64,000 nt of DNA from Aeromonas lacus (GTDB lineage: Bacteria; Pseudomonadota; Gammaproteobacteria; Enterobacterales; Aeromonadaceae). The notes below the pieces were generated by a model. That model saw nothing but the letters and a program-made list of their open reading frames with translations. It searched no databases and was not told where the DNA came from. The stretch covers positions 1-64,000 of the forward strand of contig NZ_JRGM01000144.1 of assembly GCF_000764665.1 (NCBI RefSeq), given 5' to 3'. This document shows positions 25,459 to 36,878 of this stretch, piece after piece. A program made the translations under genes and the position numbers. Every line of letters begins with the position of its first letter. Position 1 is the stretch's first letter.

Positions 25459-25521
25459 CTTGACAAGCCAGAAGGCTTGTATCTTGCCGTATTGGCCGCT
25501 TTGTGCCAAACGACGGAATAA

Positions 25522-25598
25522 TGGGGTGGCTGATGGGGCTCGAACCCACGACAACCGGAATCACAATCCGGGACTCTACCAACTGAGCTACAGCCACC
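25522..25598 (-). tRNA. tRNA-His (anticodon GTG)
   Basis: A full cloverleaf can be drawn: GGTGGCTG acceptor with the extra 5' G typical of tRNA-His, D-arm TAGCTCAGTTGGTAGAG, anticodon loop TTGTGAT, T-arm GTGGGTTCGAGCCCCAT, encoded CCA. It is the third gene of the Pro-Arg-His unit. Confidence 0.96.
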
Positions 25599-25639
25599 AC
25601 TGAAAACTGCATTGATCCTTCAACATACTTGAGAATCAA

Positions 25640-25716
<77 letters not shown>

Positions 25717-25752
25717 TTTTCTCGACCCGCCTGAGTGGCAAATCGATAAACT

Positions 25753-25829
<77 letters not shown>

Positions 25830-25889
25830 AAATTGTTGCTTTCGACGTGCCAGCATAACGACATGAGCCGTACTGGGCAACGGGGCGGC

Positions 25890-25919
25890 ATCATAACCAA
25901 GCAAAAGAGCCAGCGTCAA
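25890..25919 (-). promoter_or_regulatory. Stable-RNA promoter for tRNA-Pro-Arg-His
   Basis: On the minus strand TTGACG (25919-25914) is followed after 17-18 bases by TTATGAT (25896-25890), then a GC-rich discriminator TGCCGCCCC, as in growth-rate- and stringently controlled rRNA/tRNA promoters. The first tRNA begins about 60 bases downstream. Confidence 0.75.
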
Positions 25920-26051
25920 CGTATTTTTCCCCCAGTAAATTCAAGTGCCTACTTATTGCCCGTTGCAGGCCAGACCTCTCTTGGACGCTAACATCCCGGC
26001 TAAAAAAATGCGACAATGCGCGGCAGTTGAACACATGGTGAGTGGAGAACG

Positions 26052-26906
26052 ATGTCTGCCAAAATCATAGATGGAAAACAGGTTGCGCAAACGATTCGCA
26101 GCCAGGTCGCGGCACAGGTCCAACAGCGGTTGGCAGCAGGGAAACGGGCTCCAGGGCTGGCAGTCATTCTGGTGGGGGCGGATCCTGCCTCTCAGGTTTA
26201 TGTCGGCAGCAAACGCCGGGCTTGTGAAGAAGTCGGTTTTCACTCTCGCTCATATGACTTGAGTGCAACGGCAAGTCAGGCTGAGTTGCTGGCGTTGATC
26301 GATCAGCTGAATGATGATCCGACCGTAGACGGGATCCTCGTTCAGTTGCCGTTGCCGGACCACTTCGATACCACTCTGGTGCTGGAGCGGATCCTTCCTG
26401 ACAAGGACGTGGACGGTTTTCATCCGTACAACGTGGGCCGTCTTGCACAGCGCATTCCTGCGCTGCGCCCCTGCACCCCGAAAGGGATCATGACGCTGAT
26501 TGAAACCACGGGTGTCAAGACTCACGGCTTGCATGCGGTCGTAGTGGGGGCTTCCAACATAGTGGGGCGTCCCATGACCCTCGAATTGTTGCTGGCGGGC
26601 TGCACGACCACGACTTGTCACCGCTTTACCCGGGATCTGGAAGATCAGGTACGCCGTGCCGATCTGCTGGTTGTCGCAGTCGGCAAGCCCAACTTCATAC
26701 CTGGCGAGTGGATCAAACCGGGGGCACTGGTAATTGATGTGGGCATCAATCGCCTGGCTGATGGCTCGCTGGTTGGGGACGTGGAGTTTGAGACGGCGCG
26801 CAGTCATGCCTCTTTCATCACCCCGGTTCCCGGTGGTGTTGGCCCTATGACGGTTGCCAGTCTGATGGAAAATACCCTGATAGCCTGCAACGAGTACCAT
26901 GACTAA
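26052..26906 (+). CDS. folD: Bifunctional methylenetetrahydrofolate dehydrogenase/cyclohydrolase
   Basis: The 284-residue cytosolic enzyme interconverts methylene-, methenyl- and 10-formyl-THF using NADP, supplying one-carbon units for purines and formyl-Met. Family signatures are intact: catalytic Lys in [37 protein letters not shown], the dinucleotide site [13 protein letters not shown] and [10 protein letters not shown]. It is a single gene divergent from the tRNAs and convergent with cspD, ending at a strong hairpin. Confidence 0.98.
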   Translation: MSAKIIDGKQVAQTIRSQVAAQVQQRLAAGKRAPGLAVILVGADPASQVYVGSKRRACEEVGFHSRSYDLSATASQAELLALIDQLNDDPTVDGILVQLPLPDHFDTTLVLERILPDKDVDGFHPYNVGRLAQRIPALRPCTPKGIMTLIETTGVKTHGLHAVVVGASNIVGRPMTLELLLAGCTTTTCHRFTRDLEDQVRRADLLVVAVGKPNFIPGEWIKPGALVIDVGINRLADGSLVGDVEFETARSHASFITPVPGGVGPMTVASLMENTLIACNEYHD

Positions 26907-26961
26907 AGCGTGACAATAGTGTGTTCGTAGCTAATGCCAGGCGAGTCACATAAATGAAAAT

Positions 26962-26996
26962 AAAAAACCGGTTGCTCAGAGAGGAACCGGTTTTTT
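26962..26996. terminator. Bidirectional terminator between folD and cspD
   Basis: AAAAAACCGGTT (26962-26973) pairs with AACCGGTTTTTT (26985-26996), with an 11-base loop and U-runs both ways. Confidence 0.9.
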
Positions 26997-27017
26997 ATTT
27001 ATCCAACGGGTTTTCGT

Positions 27018-27236
27018 TTATATATTTTGTGCTTCGTTCGGCACAATGACGGAGGCGTGATTTCCTTTCGGCCCCTGTTGCAACTCAAAGTGGACTGCCT
27101 GACCCGCTTTCAGGGTCTTGTAGCCCTCCATTTGAATGGTGGAGTAGTGAGCAAAGATATCTTCACCACCCCCTTCCGGACAGATAAACCCAAATCCTTT
27201 TGCGTTGTTAAACCACTTAACTGTGCCGGTTGCCAT
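27018..27236 (-). CDS. cspD: Cold-shock-domain protein CspD
   Basis: The 72-residue single cold-shock domain has RNP1 KGFGFI and RNP2 DIFAHY. The C-terminus ([14 protein letters not shown]) and location divergent from clpS fit CspD, a stationary-phase single-stranded DNA-binding inhibitor of replication, rather than CspA. The 229-base gap to clpS holds both promoters. Confidence 0.93.
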   Translation of the reverse strand: MATGTVKWFNNAKGFGFICPEGGGEDIFAHYSTIQMEGYKTLKAGQAVHFELQQGPKGNHASVIVPNEAQNI

Positions 27237-27376
27237 ACTTCTACATCCTTTTATTGATTACCCAGAAGTCGTTGAGTAACCTGCGCCAGCCCATTATAAC
27301 TAGGGACATGAGCCCATAGCAGACGGGCACAGATTAGCAAGTAACCAATCTAGTCTAACTTTTGAGCGAGTCAAGA

Positions 27377-27390
27377 AGTTGTTAACAACT
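27377..27390. promoter_or_regulatory. Perfect palindrome in the cspD-clpS intergenic region
   Basis: AGTTGTTAACAACT is a perfect 14-base palindrome, with another GTTAAC at 27402-27407. It lies 25 bases upstream of the clpS −35 element and could be an operator. The binding factor is unknown. Confidence 0.4.
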
Positions 27391-27414
27391 GATGTGATCT
27401 GGTTAACAAGTCTA

Positions 27415-27442
27415 TTGACAAGCTTGTGTGAGACGGTAGTAA
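27415..27442 (+). promoter_or_regulatory. Likely sigma-70 promoter of clpS-clpA
   Basis: Consensus −35 TTGACA (27415-27420) and a −10-like TAGTAA (27437-27442) are separated by 16 bases, 24 bases before the clpS ATG. Confidence 0.55.
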
Positions 27443-27465
27443 TCTAGAGGTACCAAAGCGCGATT

Positions 27466-27783
27466 ATGAGCAAGCAGAAAGAACTCTTTGCTAATGAAGA
27501 GATTGCAGAAGCAGAGAAAACAAAGCTGCAGCCACCACCCATGTATAAAGTTGTGCTGAACAACGATGACTACACCCCGATGGAGTTCGTGGTGGAGGTG
27601 CTGCAAAAGTTCTTTGGTATGGATTTGGACAAGGCGACTCAGGTCATGCTGAGTGTGCATTATAGTGGTAAGGGTGTCTGCGGCATGTTTACCGCAGAGA
27701 TCGCCGAAACCAAGGTTGTCCAAGTCAACACCTATGCACGTAACAACGAACATCCACTGCTATGCACTATGGAAAAGGCTTGA
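27466..27783 (+). CDS. clpS: ATP-dependent Clp protease adaptor ClpS
   Basis: The 105-residue N-degron adaptor contains the hallmark [20 protein letters not shown] and the substrate pocket region [20 protein letters not shown]. It delivers proteins with N-terminal Leu, Phe, Tyr or Trp to ClpAP. The gene is 59 bases upstream of clpA. Two enzymes that create such N-degrons (Bpt and Aat) are encoded 3 kb downstream on the other strand. Confidence 0.98.
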   Translation: MSKQKELFANEEIAEAEKTKLQPPPMYKVVLNNDDYTPMEFVVEVLQKFFGMDLDKATQVMLSVHYSGKGVCGMFTAEIAETKVVQVNTYARNNEHPLLCTMEKA

Positions 27784-27842
27784 ATCTGATGACTTGATGG
27801 CGAGTGTGACACCACATTGTAGCTGTACTAGGGGAGGTGCCT

Positions 27843-30095
27843 ATGTTGAATAAAGATCTGGAAAAGACGCTGAACGAGGCTTTCAAACTGGCTCGTGACG
27901 AGCGCCATGAGTTCATGACTGTCGAGCACCTGTTGTTAGCCCTTCTGGATAACAGCTCAGCCCATGAGGCGCTGAGCTCCTGTGGTGCCGATGTCGAGCA
28001 GATGCGCAAGGAGATCCGCGCATTCATCACTCAAACAACCCCGCTTATTCCGCGCGATGACGAAGATCGGGAAACCCAGCCGACCTTGGGCTTCCAGCGC
28101 GTACTGCAACGTGCCGTCTTCCATGTGCAATCCTCTGGCAATACCGAAGTCAGTGGTGCCAATGTACTGGTCGCCATTTTCAGCGAGCAGGAGTCTCAGG
28201 CCGCTTACTTCCTGAAAAAGGCCGAGATCAGCCGCCTCGATGTGGTGAACTTCCTCTCCCATGGGGTGCGCAAGGACAGCAAACCGGATGTCAGCAATAA
28301 CAATCCGGAATCTGACGACGATGTCTCCGCCGCCCAGATCGAGAGCTTTGCAACCAACCTGAACCAGCTGGTGTTGGAAGGGCGCATCGATCCGCTGATC
28401 GGTCGTGACCAGGAGCTTAATCGTACAATTCAAGTGCTCTGCCGCCGTCGCAAGAACAATCCGCTGCTGGTGGGGGAGGCGGGTGTGGGCAAGACTGCCA
28501 TTGCGGAAGGTCTGGCTTACCGTATCGTCAAGGGCGATGTGCCCGAGGTGATTGCCGGTAGCACCATCTACTCGCTGGATATGGGCTCTCTGCTGGCAGG
28601 AACCAAATACCGCGGCGATTTCGAGAAACGCCTCAAGGTATTGCTCAAGCAGATTGAGCGTCAGGAAGGGGCCATCCTCTTTATCGACGAGATCCACACT
28701 ATCATTGGTGCCGGTGCGGCATCCGGTGGTCAGCTGGATGCGGCAAACCTTATCAAACCGCTGCTCTCTAATGGTTTGCTCCGTTGTGTCGGCTCCACTA
28801 CCTATCAGGAATATGCCCAGATCTTCGAAAAAGACCGCGCTTTAGCTCGTCGTTTCCAGAAGATCGATATTACCGAGCCGACCGTGGATGACACAACTCG
28901 TATTCTGATGGGCCTCAAGAGCCGTTATGAGGCTCACCATGGGGTGCGTTATACCGCCAAGGCTATTCGCGCTGCGGCAGAGCTGTCCGCCAAGTACATC
29001 AACGATCGTCACTTGCCGGACAAGGCAATCGACGTGATCGATGAGGCAGGGGCTGGCCAGCGGTTGCTGCCGGCGAGCAAGCGCAAGAAAGTGATCAACG
29101 TGCAGGAGATTGAAGCAATCGTCGCCAAGATCGCCCGCATTCCGGAAAAATCAGTCTCCTCTTCAGATAAAGAGGTACTGAAGAACCTGGAGCGCAATCT
29201 GAAGATGGTGGTCTTTGGTCAGGACAAGGCCATTGAGGTGCTGACAGATGCTATTCGCCTCTCGCGCTCAGGTTTGGGTAACGAGCGTCGCCCGGTGGGT
29301 TGCTTCCTCTTCGCCGGCCCGACCGGGGTGGGTAAGACCGAGGTCACCCAACAGCTTGGCAAGGCGCTGGGCGTGGAGATGCTGCGCTTTGACATGTCCG
29401 AGTATATGGAGCGTCACACCGTCTCACGTCTGATTGGTGCGCCTCCCGGATATGTTGGTTTTGAGCAGGGGGGTCTGCTGACTGATGCGGTGATCAAACA
29501 TCCTCATTCCGTCGTGTTGCTTGACGAGATAGAGAAAGCACACCCGGACGTATTCAACCTGCTGTTGCAGGTGATGGACAACGGTACGTTGACTGACAAT
29601 AACGGGCGCAAGGCGGATTTCCGTAATGTGATCCTGGTAATGACTACCAACGCCGGTGTACAGGAGACCCAGCGCAAGTCGATTGGTTTCCAGCAGCAGG
29701 ATCTGAGCCACGATGCCATGGCTGTGATCAACAAGACCTTCAGTCCGGAGTTCCGTAACCGGCTTGATCACACCATCTGGTTCAACCATCTCGACATGAC
29801 AGTGATCCACCAGGTGGTCGACAAGTTCATCGTTGAGTTGCAGGTGCAGCTGGATGCAAAAGGAGTGTCTTTGGAAGTATCCGAGCGTGCCCGTCACTGG
29901 TTGGCCGAGAAGGGGTATGACAGGGCCATGGGGGCCAGACCTATGGGTCGGGTCATTCAGGAGCACCTCAAGAAACCGTTGGCTAACGAGATCCTGTTCG
30001 GCTCACTGGTTGATGGGGGAATTGTGAAGGTTGAGCTGGTAAATGACAGCCTCAGCTTTGATTTTCAGGTCAATGTTGAAGCTGTTTCCCACTAA
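27843..30095 (+). CDS. clpA: ATP-dependent Clp protease ATP-binding subunit ClpA
   Basis: The 750-residue AAA+ unfoldase starts at ATG 27843 behind GGGGAGG. It has an N-terminal repeat domain (1-~145), first AAA module with Walker A GEAGVGKTA and Walker B ILFIDEIHT, and second AAA module with GPTGVGKTE and VVLLDEIEKAHPD. There is no ClpB-type middle coiled coil. It feeds substrates to ClpP, including N-degron proteins brought by ClpS. Confidence 0.98.
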   Translation: MLNKDLEKTLNEAFKLARDERHEFMTVEHLLLALLDNSSAHEALSSCGADVEQMRKEIRAFITQTTPLIPRDDEDRETQPTLGFQRVLQRAVFHVQSSGNTEVSGANVLVAIFSEQESQAAYFLKKAEISRLDVVNFLSHGVRKDSKPDVSNNNPESDDDVSAAQIESFATNLNQLVLEGRIDPLIGRDQELNRTIQVLCRRRKNNPLLVGEAGVGKTAIAEGLAYRIVKGDVPEVIAGSTIYSLDMGSLLAGTKYRGDFEKRLKVLLKQIERQEGAILFIDEIHTIIGAGAASGGQLDAANLIKPLLSNGLLRCVGSTTYQEYAQIFEKDRALARRFQKIDITEPTVDDTTRILMGLKSRYEAHHGVRYTAKAIRAAAELSAKYINDRHLPDKAIDVIDEAGAGQRLLPASKRKKVINVQEIEAIVAKIARIPEKSVSSSDKEVLKNLERNLKMVVFGQDKAIEVLTDAIRLSRSGLGNERRPVGCFLFAGPTGVGKTEVTQQLGKALGVEMLRFDMSEYMERHTVSRLIGAPPGYVGFEQGGLLTDAVIKHPHSVVLLDEIEKAHPDVFNLLLQVMDNGTLTDNNGRKADFRNVILVMTTNAGVQETQRKSIGFQQQDLSHDAMAVINKTFSPEFRNRLDHTIWFNHLDMTVIHQVVDKFIVELQVQLDAKGVSLEVSERARHWLAEKGYDRAMGARPMGRVIQEHLKKPLANEILFGSLVDGGIVKVELVNDSLSFDFQVNVEAVSH

Positions 30096-30117
30096 GTAAC
30101 CGTAATTAGAAAACGAC

Positions 30118-30149
30118 AAAAAACCCCAACCGACAGGTTGGGGTTTTTT
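30118..30149. terminator. Bidirectional terminator between clpA and infA
   Basis: Fourteen-base arms AAAAAACCCCAACC/GGTTGGGGTTTTTT with a GACA loop, between convergent genes. Confidence 0.92.
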
Positions 30150-30163
30150 GCTGAATTCCTGGC

Positions 30164-31163
<1,000 letters not shown>

Positions 31164-31167
<4 letters not shown>

Positions 31168-31871
31168 AAGCGGATCTCTCCCTCTTGCCAGCATGAATCC
31201 AATAGCGATTGGCGGCTAAGTTGCGCCAGCTCGGCCAGAAAGCGTGCTCTTGGCCACTCCTCAATGCCCAGCGTGGCCAGAAACGGATTCTGCATCTGGC
31301 AGTCGACAAGGGCGCCTCCGTGCCGGGCAAAGTGGCGACAGAGTGCCACCATGGCCAGTTTGGCTCCGTTATCGATATGGCTGAACATGGACTCACCACA
31401 GAACAACCGGCCAATCGACAGGCCGTAAAGGCCTGCCTGCAGTTTTCCCTCTTGCCAGATCTCGACCGAATGGGCATGACCCAGACGGTGCAGCCGCTGG
31501 TAGGCCTCGATCATGGGTTGGCTGATCCAGGTGCCATCGGCAGTGCGACGAGGCGCGGCGCAGGCATTGATTACCTCATTAAAGGCGCGATTGACGGAAA
31601 TATCGAATGGGGTTCGGCGGATAATCTTCTGCAAGGTGCGTCCCACATGCAGCTGATCAGGGCGGATCACGCCGCGCGGATCCGGTGACCACCACAGGGT
31701 CGGCTGGTGGGGTTCGTTCCACGGGAAGATCCCCTTGTGGTAAGCTGCCAGCAATCTGGCAGGGGAGAGATCCCCGCCGATCGCCAGCAGACCGTTGGGC
31801 TCTTCCAGGGCATGCGAGGGGTCGGGAAACCAGCAGAGCTCATCATCCAATTGAGTGAGATAGCGAGACAT
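31164..31871 (-). CDS. aat: Leucyl/phenylalanyl-tRNA–protein transferase
   Basis: The 235-residue enzyme is taken from ATG 31871 because MSRYLTQLDDELCWFPDP aligns with the known N-terminus. Upstream in-frame ATGs would overlap the divergent gene. Motifs: EPNGLLAIGGDLSPARLL, GIFPWNEPHQPTLWWSPDPRGV, AHSVEIWQEGKLQAGLYG and GESMFSHIDNGAK. It conjugates Leu or Phe to N-terminal Lys/Arg proteins. Only 19 bases separate it from the divergent glycine-zipper gene, so promoters must overlap coding DNA. Confidence 0.96.
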
Positions 31872-31890
31872 AAGGCAACGAGGTTCATAG

Positions 31891-32361
31891 ATGAAGGCCA
31901 TTATCCTGATAGTATCCAGCTTGCTCTGCTTTGTCACTGCGCCCGCCGGGGCCGAGGTGTACCAGCGCAACACGGCCCGCCCGGTCAATCAGGTGGTGTT
32001 TGGCCAGGTCGAAACGGTGCGTAATATTACCCAGCGCCAGATCCTGGAGTCGGAGCGTTCCGGCTGGAAAACCCTGGGTGGGGCAGTACTGGGCGGCTTG
32101 CTTGGCAATCAGTTTGGTGGCGGCCATGGCCGTGAAATAGCCACCGCTGTCGGGGCACTGGCTGGGGCCGCTGCGGCGCAGCAGTATCAATCGGGCGACA
32201 CGGTAGTGGAGACCAAACTGGTCGAGCTGCTTATTCGCAACGAGCAGAACGGGCTGGTCAATGTGATCCAGGATTATGATCCCGCCATGGTCTTCAGCAG
32301 CGGTGATAAAGTGCGCATTCTCTATTTTGATGACGGCGTGCGAGTCGACAAGACGTTTTAA
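31891..32361 (+). CDS. Glycine-zipper 2TM-domain envelope protein
   Basis: The 156-residue exported protein has a signal peptide ending at AGA-EV (about residue 21). A SlyB/PcP-like glycine zipper (GGAVLGGLLGNQFGGGHGREIATAVGALAGAAAAQQ, split between two helices) is followed by a C-terminal beta region. No lipobox Cys is placed before the mature start, unlike SlyB. Such proteins sit in the outer membrane or periplasm, and their exact role is unknown. It is a single gene between divergent aat and convergent diguanylate cyclase. Confidence 0.88.
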   Translation: MKAIILIVSSLLCFVTAPAGAEVYQRNTARPVNQVVFGQVETVRNITQRQILESERSGWKTLGGAVLGGLLGNQFGGGHGREIATAVGALAGAAAAQQYQSGDTVVETKLVELLIRNEQNGLVNVIQDYDPAMVFSSGDKVRILYFDDGVRVDKTF

Positions 32362-32460
32362 GCCGACTGCTGGAAGAGATGCAGAGAGGGGAGATAACCC
32401 GCAGACTTTCCGGTTGGCAGAAAGTCTTGCGGGCGGTAATACACGGGACTGCGCAGGGAA

Positions 32461-33708
32461 TTAGATGGCGCTCTCTTGCGAGACTATCTTGTCACGGCCG
32501 GTGTTCTTGGCCTGATACAGGAGCCGATCCGCTTCGCTCAGCGCCTCGTCCATGGATACCCGCCCGACACTGACCACACCATAGCTGGCGCGAACAAAGA
32601 GCGGAACATCCGGTGACAAGGGGTGCTGGCGCAGTTGCTGGCGTAACCCTTCCAGCCGTTTGAGCAGCACGGGTACGGTGCAGTGGGGCACCATCAGGGC
32701 AAACTCCTCGCCGCCAAAGCGTGCGATCATGGCATCGGGGAAGAACTGGGTCAGCTGGCGGGTCAGATGGCAGAGCAGCTGATCGCCGATGGCATGGCCC
32801 CAGTGATCGTTGACCTGCTTGAAGTGATCCACATCGAGCACACAGAGTGAAAGCGTACTCTGCAGCCGCTGCTGCTCCTCGAACCATTTCTGCCCTTCAT
32901 TGAACCAGTAGCGCCGGTTGTAAAGACCGGTCAGGTAGTCGCGATTGGCCGACTCCTGAATGCTGTTGAACTGCTCGAGCGCCTCCAGATTGTGGCTGAC
33001 CCGACACTGCAGCTCTTCCGGCTCGAACGGCTGGTTGAGAAAGTCGTTGGCCCCCTGTTTGAGGTAGCGAGCGGAGAGGCCGCGTTTGTCCGAGACCGAG
33101 ATCCCGATAATCGCCAGCTGCTGCTTGCTGTAACGCTCTCTCAGCATTCGCACCAGACTGATGCCATCGATCTCCGGCATATAGTAGTCGACTAGTGCCA
33201 GCCGGATGCCGGGGTATTGCTCCAGCATCGCCATCGCTTCGCGCGCGTGACTCGCCTCGTGCACCTGCAGCAGTTGCTTGCGCAACTGGGCCATGGTGCG
33301 GTGGCGGGAAGTGCGCGAATCATCGACGACCAGCACTTCGATGGACTGGTTGAGATAGAGGCGGTGCACCAGGCTGACCGCATATTGCAGCGAGTGACGC
33401 GAATCCTTCATTACATAGTCCAGTACACCAGTTTCCAGCCAGGCGGCACGTTTATCCTCGCTGATATCGGCGGTGAGGATCACCACTGGCAAGCCGCGCT
33501 CCAGCAATACGCTGACCGCTTCTCCGCGAGGTGCGTCTGGCAAGGTAAGGTCCACCAGGGCGACCACATACTCCTCTCCCCGACAGTGACGGGCGCCTTC
33601 GAGGGTATCAAAGGCGTCGATCTCCAGACTGGTCTGCTGGGCAATCGCCTGGGTCAGCATACGGCGGATCGTCAGGCTATCTTCGACAATCAATATCTTC
33701 TGTTTCAT
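32461..33708 (-). CDS. Diguanylate cyclase with two receiver domains
   Basis: The 415-residue PleD-like layout has receiver 1 with Asp53 (ALVDLTLPD), receiver 2 with Asp174 (LALVDYYMPEIDG) and a GGDEF domain with catalytic GGEEF at 332-336. The RxxD inhibitory site is not present at its usual place (FPDA instead), so product inhibition may be weak. Receiver 1 has the acidic E9-D10. It makes c-di-GMP from GTP under two-component control. The cognate kinase is not in the window. It lies 62 bases beyond trxB, after the trxB terminator. Confidence 0.94.
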   Translation of the reverse strand: MKQKILIVEDSLTIRRMLTQAIAQQTSLEIDAFDTLEGARHCRGEEYVVALVDLTLPDAPRGEAVSVLLERGLPVVILTADISEDKRAAWLETGVLDYVMKDSRHSLQYAVSLVHRLYLNQSIEVLVVDDSRTSRHRTMAQLRKQLLQVHEASHAREAMAMLEQYPGIRLALVDYYMPEIDGISLVRMLRERYSKQQLAIIGISVSDKRGLSARYLKQGANDFLNQPFEPEELQCRVSHNLEALEQFNSIQESANRDYLTGLYNRRYWFNEGQKWFEEQQRLQSTLSLCVLDVDHFKQVNDHWGHAIGDQLLCHLTRQLTQFFPDAMIARFGGEEFALMVPHCTVPVLLKRLEGLRQQLRQHPLSPDVPLFVRASYGVVSVGRVSMDEALSEADRLLYQAKNTGRDKIVSQESAI

Positions 33709-33727
33709 TAGACTCCTTCAAATAAAA

Positions 33728-33751
33728 AAGGCATACCGACTGGTATGCCTT
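33728..33751 (-). terminator. Terminator after trxB
   Basis: AAGGCATACC/GGTATGCCTT arms with a GACT loop are followed by TTTTATT on the minus strand. It separates trxB from the downstream diguanylate cyclase. Confidence 0.85.
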
Positions 33752-33770
33752 ATATCACATATGCGCTTAT

Positions 33771-34820
<1,050 letters not shown>

Positions 34821-34856
34821 TCAACGATCGGTTTTGCCGAGCACTATAAAAGAGAT

Positions 34857-34880
34857 AAAAAAACCGCCCATCGCGGGCGG
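34857..34880 (-). terminator. Terminator after ald
   Basis: CCGCCC/GGGCGG arms with a five-base loop are followed by seven U on the minus strand. Confidence 0.85.
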
Positions 34881-34918
34881 ATTTTCACTCATCTCCAACT
34901 GGCGCAGGCCAGTGCAGA

Positions 34919-36034
34919 TCAGTTCAGCAGGGTCAGGGGATCCGTGTAGGCAAGGCCATGAGCCACGGCGACCTCCTTGCAGGTGAGCTTGCCCTCCATC
35001 ACGTTGAGGCCGTGCAGCAGGTTGGGATCGCTCAGCAGCGCCTGACGATACCCTTGCTGGGCCAGCTTGATAATGAAGGGGAGGGTGGCGTTATTGAGTG
35101 CCACGGTCGAGGTACGCGCCACAGCCCCCGGCATGTTGGCCACGCAGTAGTGCACCACGTCATCGACGATGAAGGTGGGATCTTCGTGGGTGGTGGGGTG
35201 CGAGGTTGCCACACAGCCACCCTGATCGATCGCCACATCGACGATAGCCGAGCCCGGCTTCATGCGCGCAATGTGGTCACGGCTGACAAGTTTTGGCGCA
35301 GTGGCGCCCGGTACCAGCACGCCGCCGATGACCAGATCGGCCGCCAGCAGATGGCGCTCCAGGCTTTCGCTGTTGGAGTAGACCACTTTGGCCGCCCCCT
35401 GAAACTCGTTGTCGAGACGGCGCAGGGTATCGACGTTGTTGTCGAGGATGGTCACGTCGGCGCGCATGCCGATGGCCATGCGAGCTGCGTTGGAGCCAAC
35501 CACGCCACCACCGATGATCACCACCTTGGCCGGTTCGACACCGGGTACGCCGCCCAGCAGCACACCGCTACCGCCGCGGGATTTCTCCAGCGCCTGTGCG
35601 CCCGCCTGAATGGACATGCGACCCGCGACTTCCGACATGGGCGCCAGCAGGGGCAGACCGCCACGGCCGTCGGTGACGGTCTCATAGGCGATACAGATGG
35701 CACCACTTTTCAGCAAGGCCTCGGTTTGTGGCAGATCCGGTGCCAGATGGAGGTAGGTAAATAGGGTCTGACCCGGTCGCAACATGGCACACTCGACAGG
35801 CTGGGGCTCCTTGACCTTGACGATCATCTCCGCCTTGGCGAAAACCTCGGCGGCAGAGGCCAAAATTTCGGCACCAGCAGCCGTATAATCTGCGTCGCTA
35901 AAGCCAATCCCGTTTCCGGCACCGCTTTGGACGAAAACAGTATGGTTTCGTGCTGTCAGTTCACGTACACTGGCCGGAACCATGCCTACGCGATATTCAT
36001 GGTTTTTTATCTCTTTAGGTACACCGATAATCAT
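34919..36034 (-). CDS. ald: Alanine dehydrogenase
   Basis: The 371-residue enzyme starts [17 protein letters not shown]. Motifs: substrate Lys in [10 protein letters not shown], catalytic His96 region (YLHLAPD), nucleotide site [19 protein letters not shown] and the C-terminal [21 protein letters not shown]. It interconverts L-alanine and pyruvate plus ammonia with NAD. It is divergent from lrp across 150 bases. Lrp/AsnC regulators commonly control adjacent ald genes. Confidence 0.97.
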   Translation of the reverse strand: MIIGVPKEIKNHEYRVGMVPASVRELTARNHTVFVQSGAGNGIGFSDADYTAAGAEILASAAEVFAKAEMIVKVKEPQPVECAMLRPGQTLFTYLHLAPDLPQTEALLKSGAICIAYETVTDGRGGLPLLAPMSEVAGRMSIQAGAQALEKSRGGSGVLLGGVPGVEPAKVVIIGGGVVGSNAARMAIGMRADVTILDNNVDTLRRLDNEFQGAAKVVYSNSESLERHLLAADLVIGGVLVPGATAPKLVSRDHIARMKPGSAIVDVAIDQGGCVATSHPTTHEDPTFIVDDVVHYCVANMPGAVARTSTVALNNATLPFIIKLAQQGYRQALLSDPNLLHGLNVMEGKLTCKEVAVAHGLAYTDPLTLLN

Positions 36035-36184
36035 GCTATCCCTCGTCTATCGATTGGTGTTTCATGTTGCCAAAATGTTAACCAACATTTGCGCCTAGTA
36101 TATTCAGGTATTGACAGGATTTGTGACCATAATTATAAAATGAATGGTGATTCTTACCAAAAAATAGCCAAAGGATGGAATAAA

Positions 36185-36676
36185 ATGATGGAAGCTAAGA
36201 GTCGGCTAAAGGATTTGGACAGGATTGACCGCAACATTCTCAATGAACTGCAAAAGGATGGCAGGATCTCGAATGTTGAGTTGTCCAAACGAGTTGGCCT
36301 GAGTCCTACACCGTGTCTGGAACGGGTTCGTCGCCTCGAGCGACAAGGTTATATCGAAGGGTATGCCGCGATTCTAAACCCTCATTATCTGGATGCGTCT
36401 CTGCTGGTCTTTGTGGAAATTACCCTCAACCGTGGTGCCCCCGATGTGTTTGAACAGTTCAACAAGGCTGTTCAGGTGCTCGAGGAGATCCAGGAGTGCC
36501 ATCTGGTCTCGGGTGATTTCGACTACCTGCTCAAGACCCGGGTAAGCGACATGTCGGCTTATCGCCGCCTGCTGGGTGAGACCCTGCTGCGCTTGCCGGG
36601 GGTCAATGACACCCGTACCTACGTGGTGATGGAGGAGGTCAAGCAGAGCAGCCGTCTGGTGATCAGCACCCGATAA
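36185..36676 (+). CDS. lrp: Leucine-responsive regulatory protein Lrp
   Basis: The 163-residue protein is read from ATG 36185 (AGGA upstream); an ATG immediately follows, so 162 is also possible. The helix-turn-helix [39 protein letters not shown] region and the effector domain (DASLLVFVEITLNRG, ECHLVSGDFDYLLKTRV) are nearly those of E. coli Lrp. It is a global regulator of amino-acid metabolism. The longer frame from 35927 overlaps ald and is not used. Likely targets include itself and the divergent ald. Confidence 0.97.
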   Translation: MMEAKSRLKDLDRIDRNILNELQKDGRISNVELSKRVGLSPTPCLERVRRLERQGYIEGYAAILNPHYLDASLLVFVEITLNRGAPDVFEQFNKAVQVLEEIQECHLVSGDFDYLLKTRVSDMSAYRRLLGETLLRLPGVNDTRTYVVMEEVKQSSRLVISTR

Positions 36677-36725
36677 AGCAGATTATGCCGTGGTATCTTT
36701 TCCATATGAGACACCATGACAGTCA

Positions 36726-36757
36726 GAAACGAGCGGCCGGTCCGCTCGTTTCTTCTT
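36726..36757 (+). terminator. Terminator after lrp
   Basis: Eleven-base arms GAAACGAGCGG/CCGCTCGTTTC with a CCGGT loop, then TTCTT. The T-tract is moderate. Confidence 0.75.
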
Positions 36758-36878
36758 GTAAAGATGATTGCAAATATGGCCCCGTCCCATCAGGCACAGG
36801 CTGACAATCGATGGGCTTTTCGGGGATACTAGGCCCCCTTATTTCCTGCATTACATGTTTTCAGAAAGGAGCCGGAGT

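Noticed and set aside
25358-25639. 93-codon ORF over tRNA-His
   Set aside because: The string VAQLVESRIVIPVVVGSSP is the familiar spurious translation of tRNA sequence.
35927-36184. In-frame N-terminal extension of lrp
   Set aside because: It overlaps the divergent ald coding region and promoter; Lrp length and ribosome site point to 36185.
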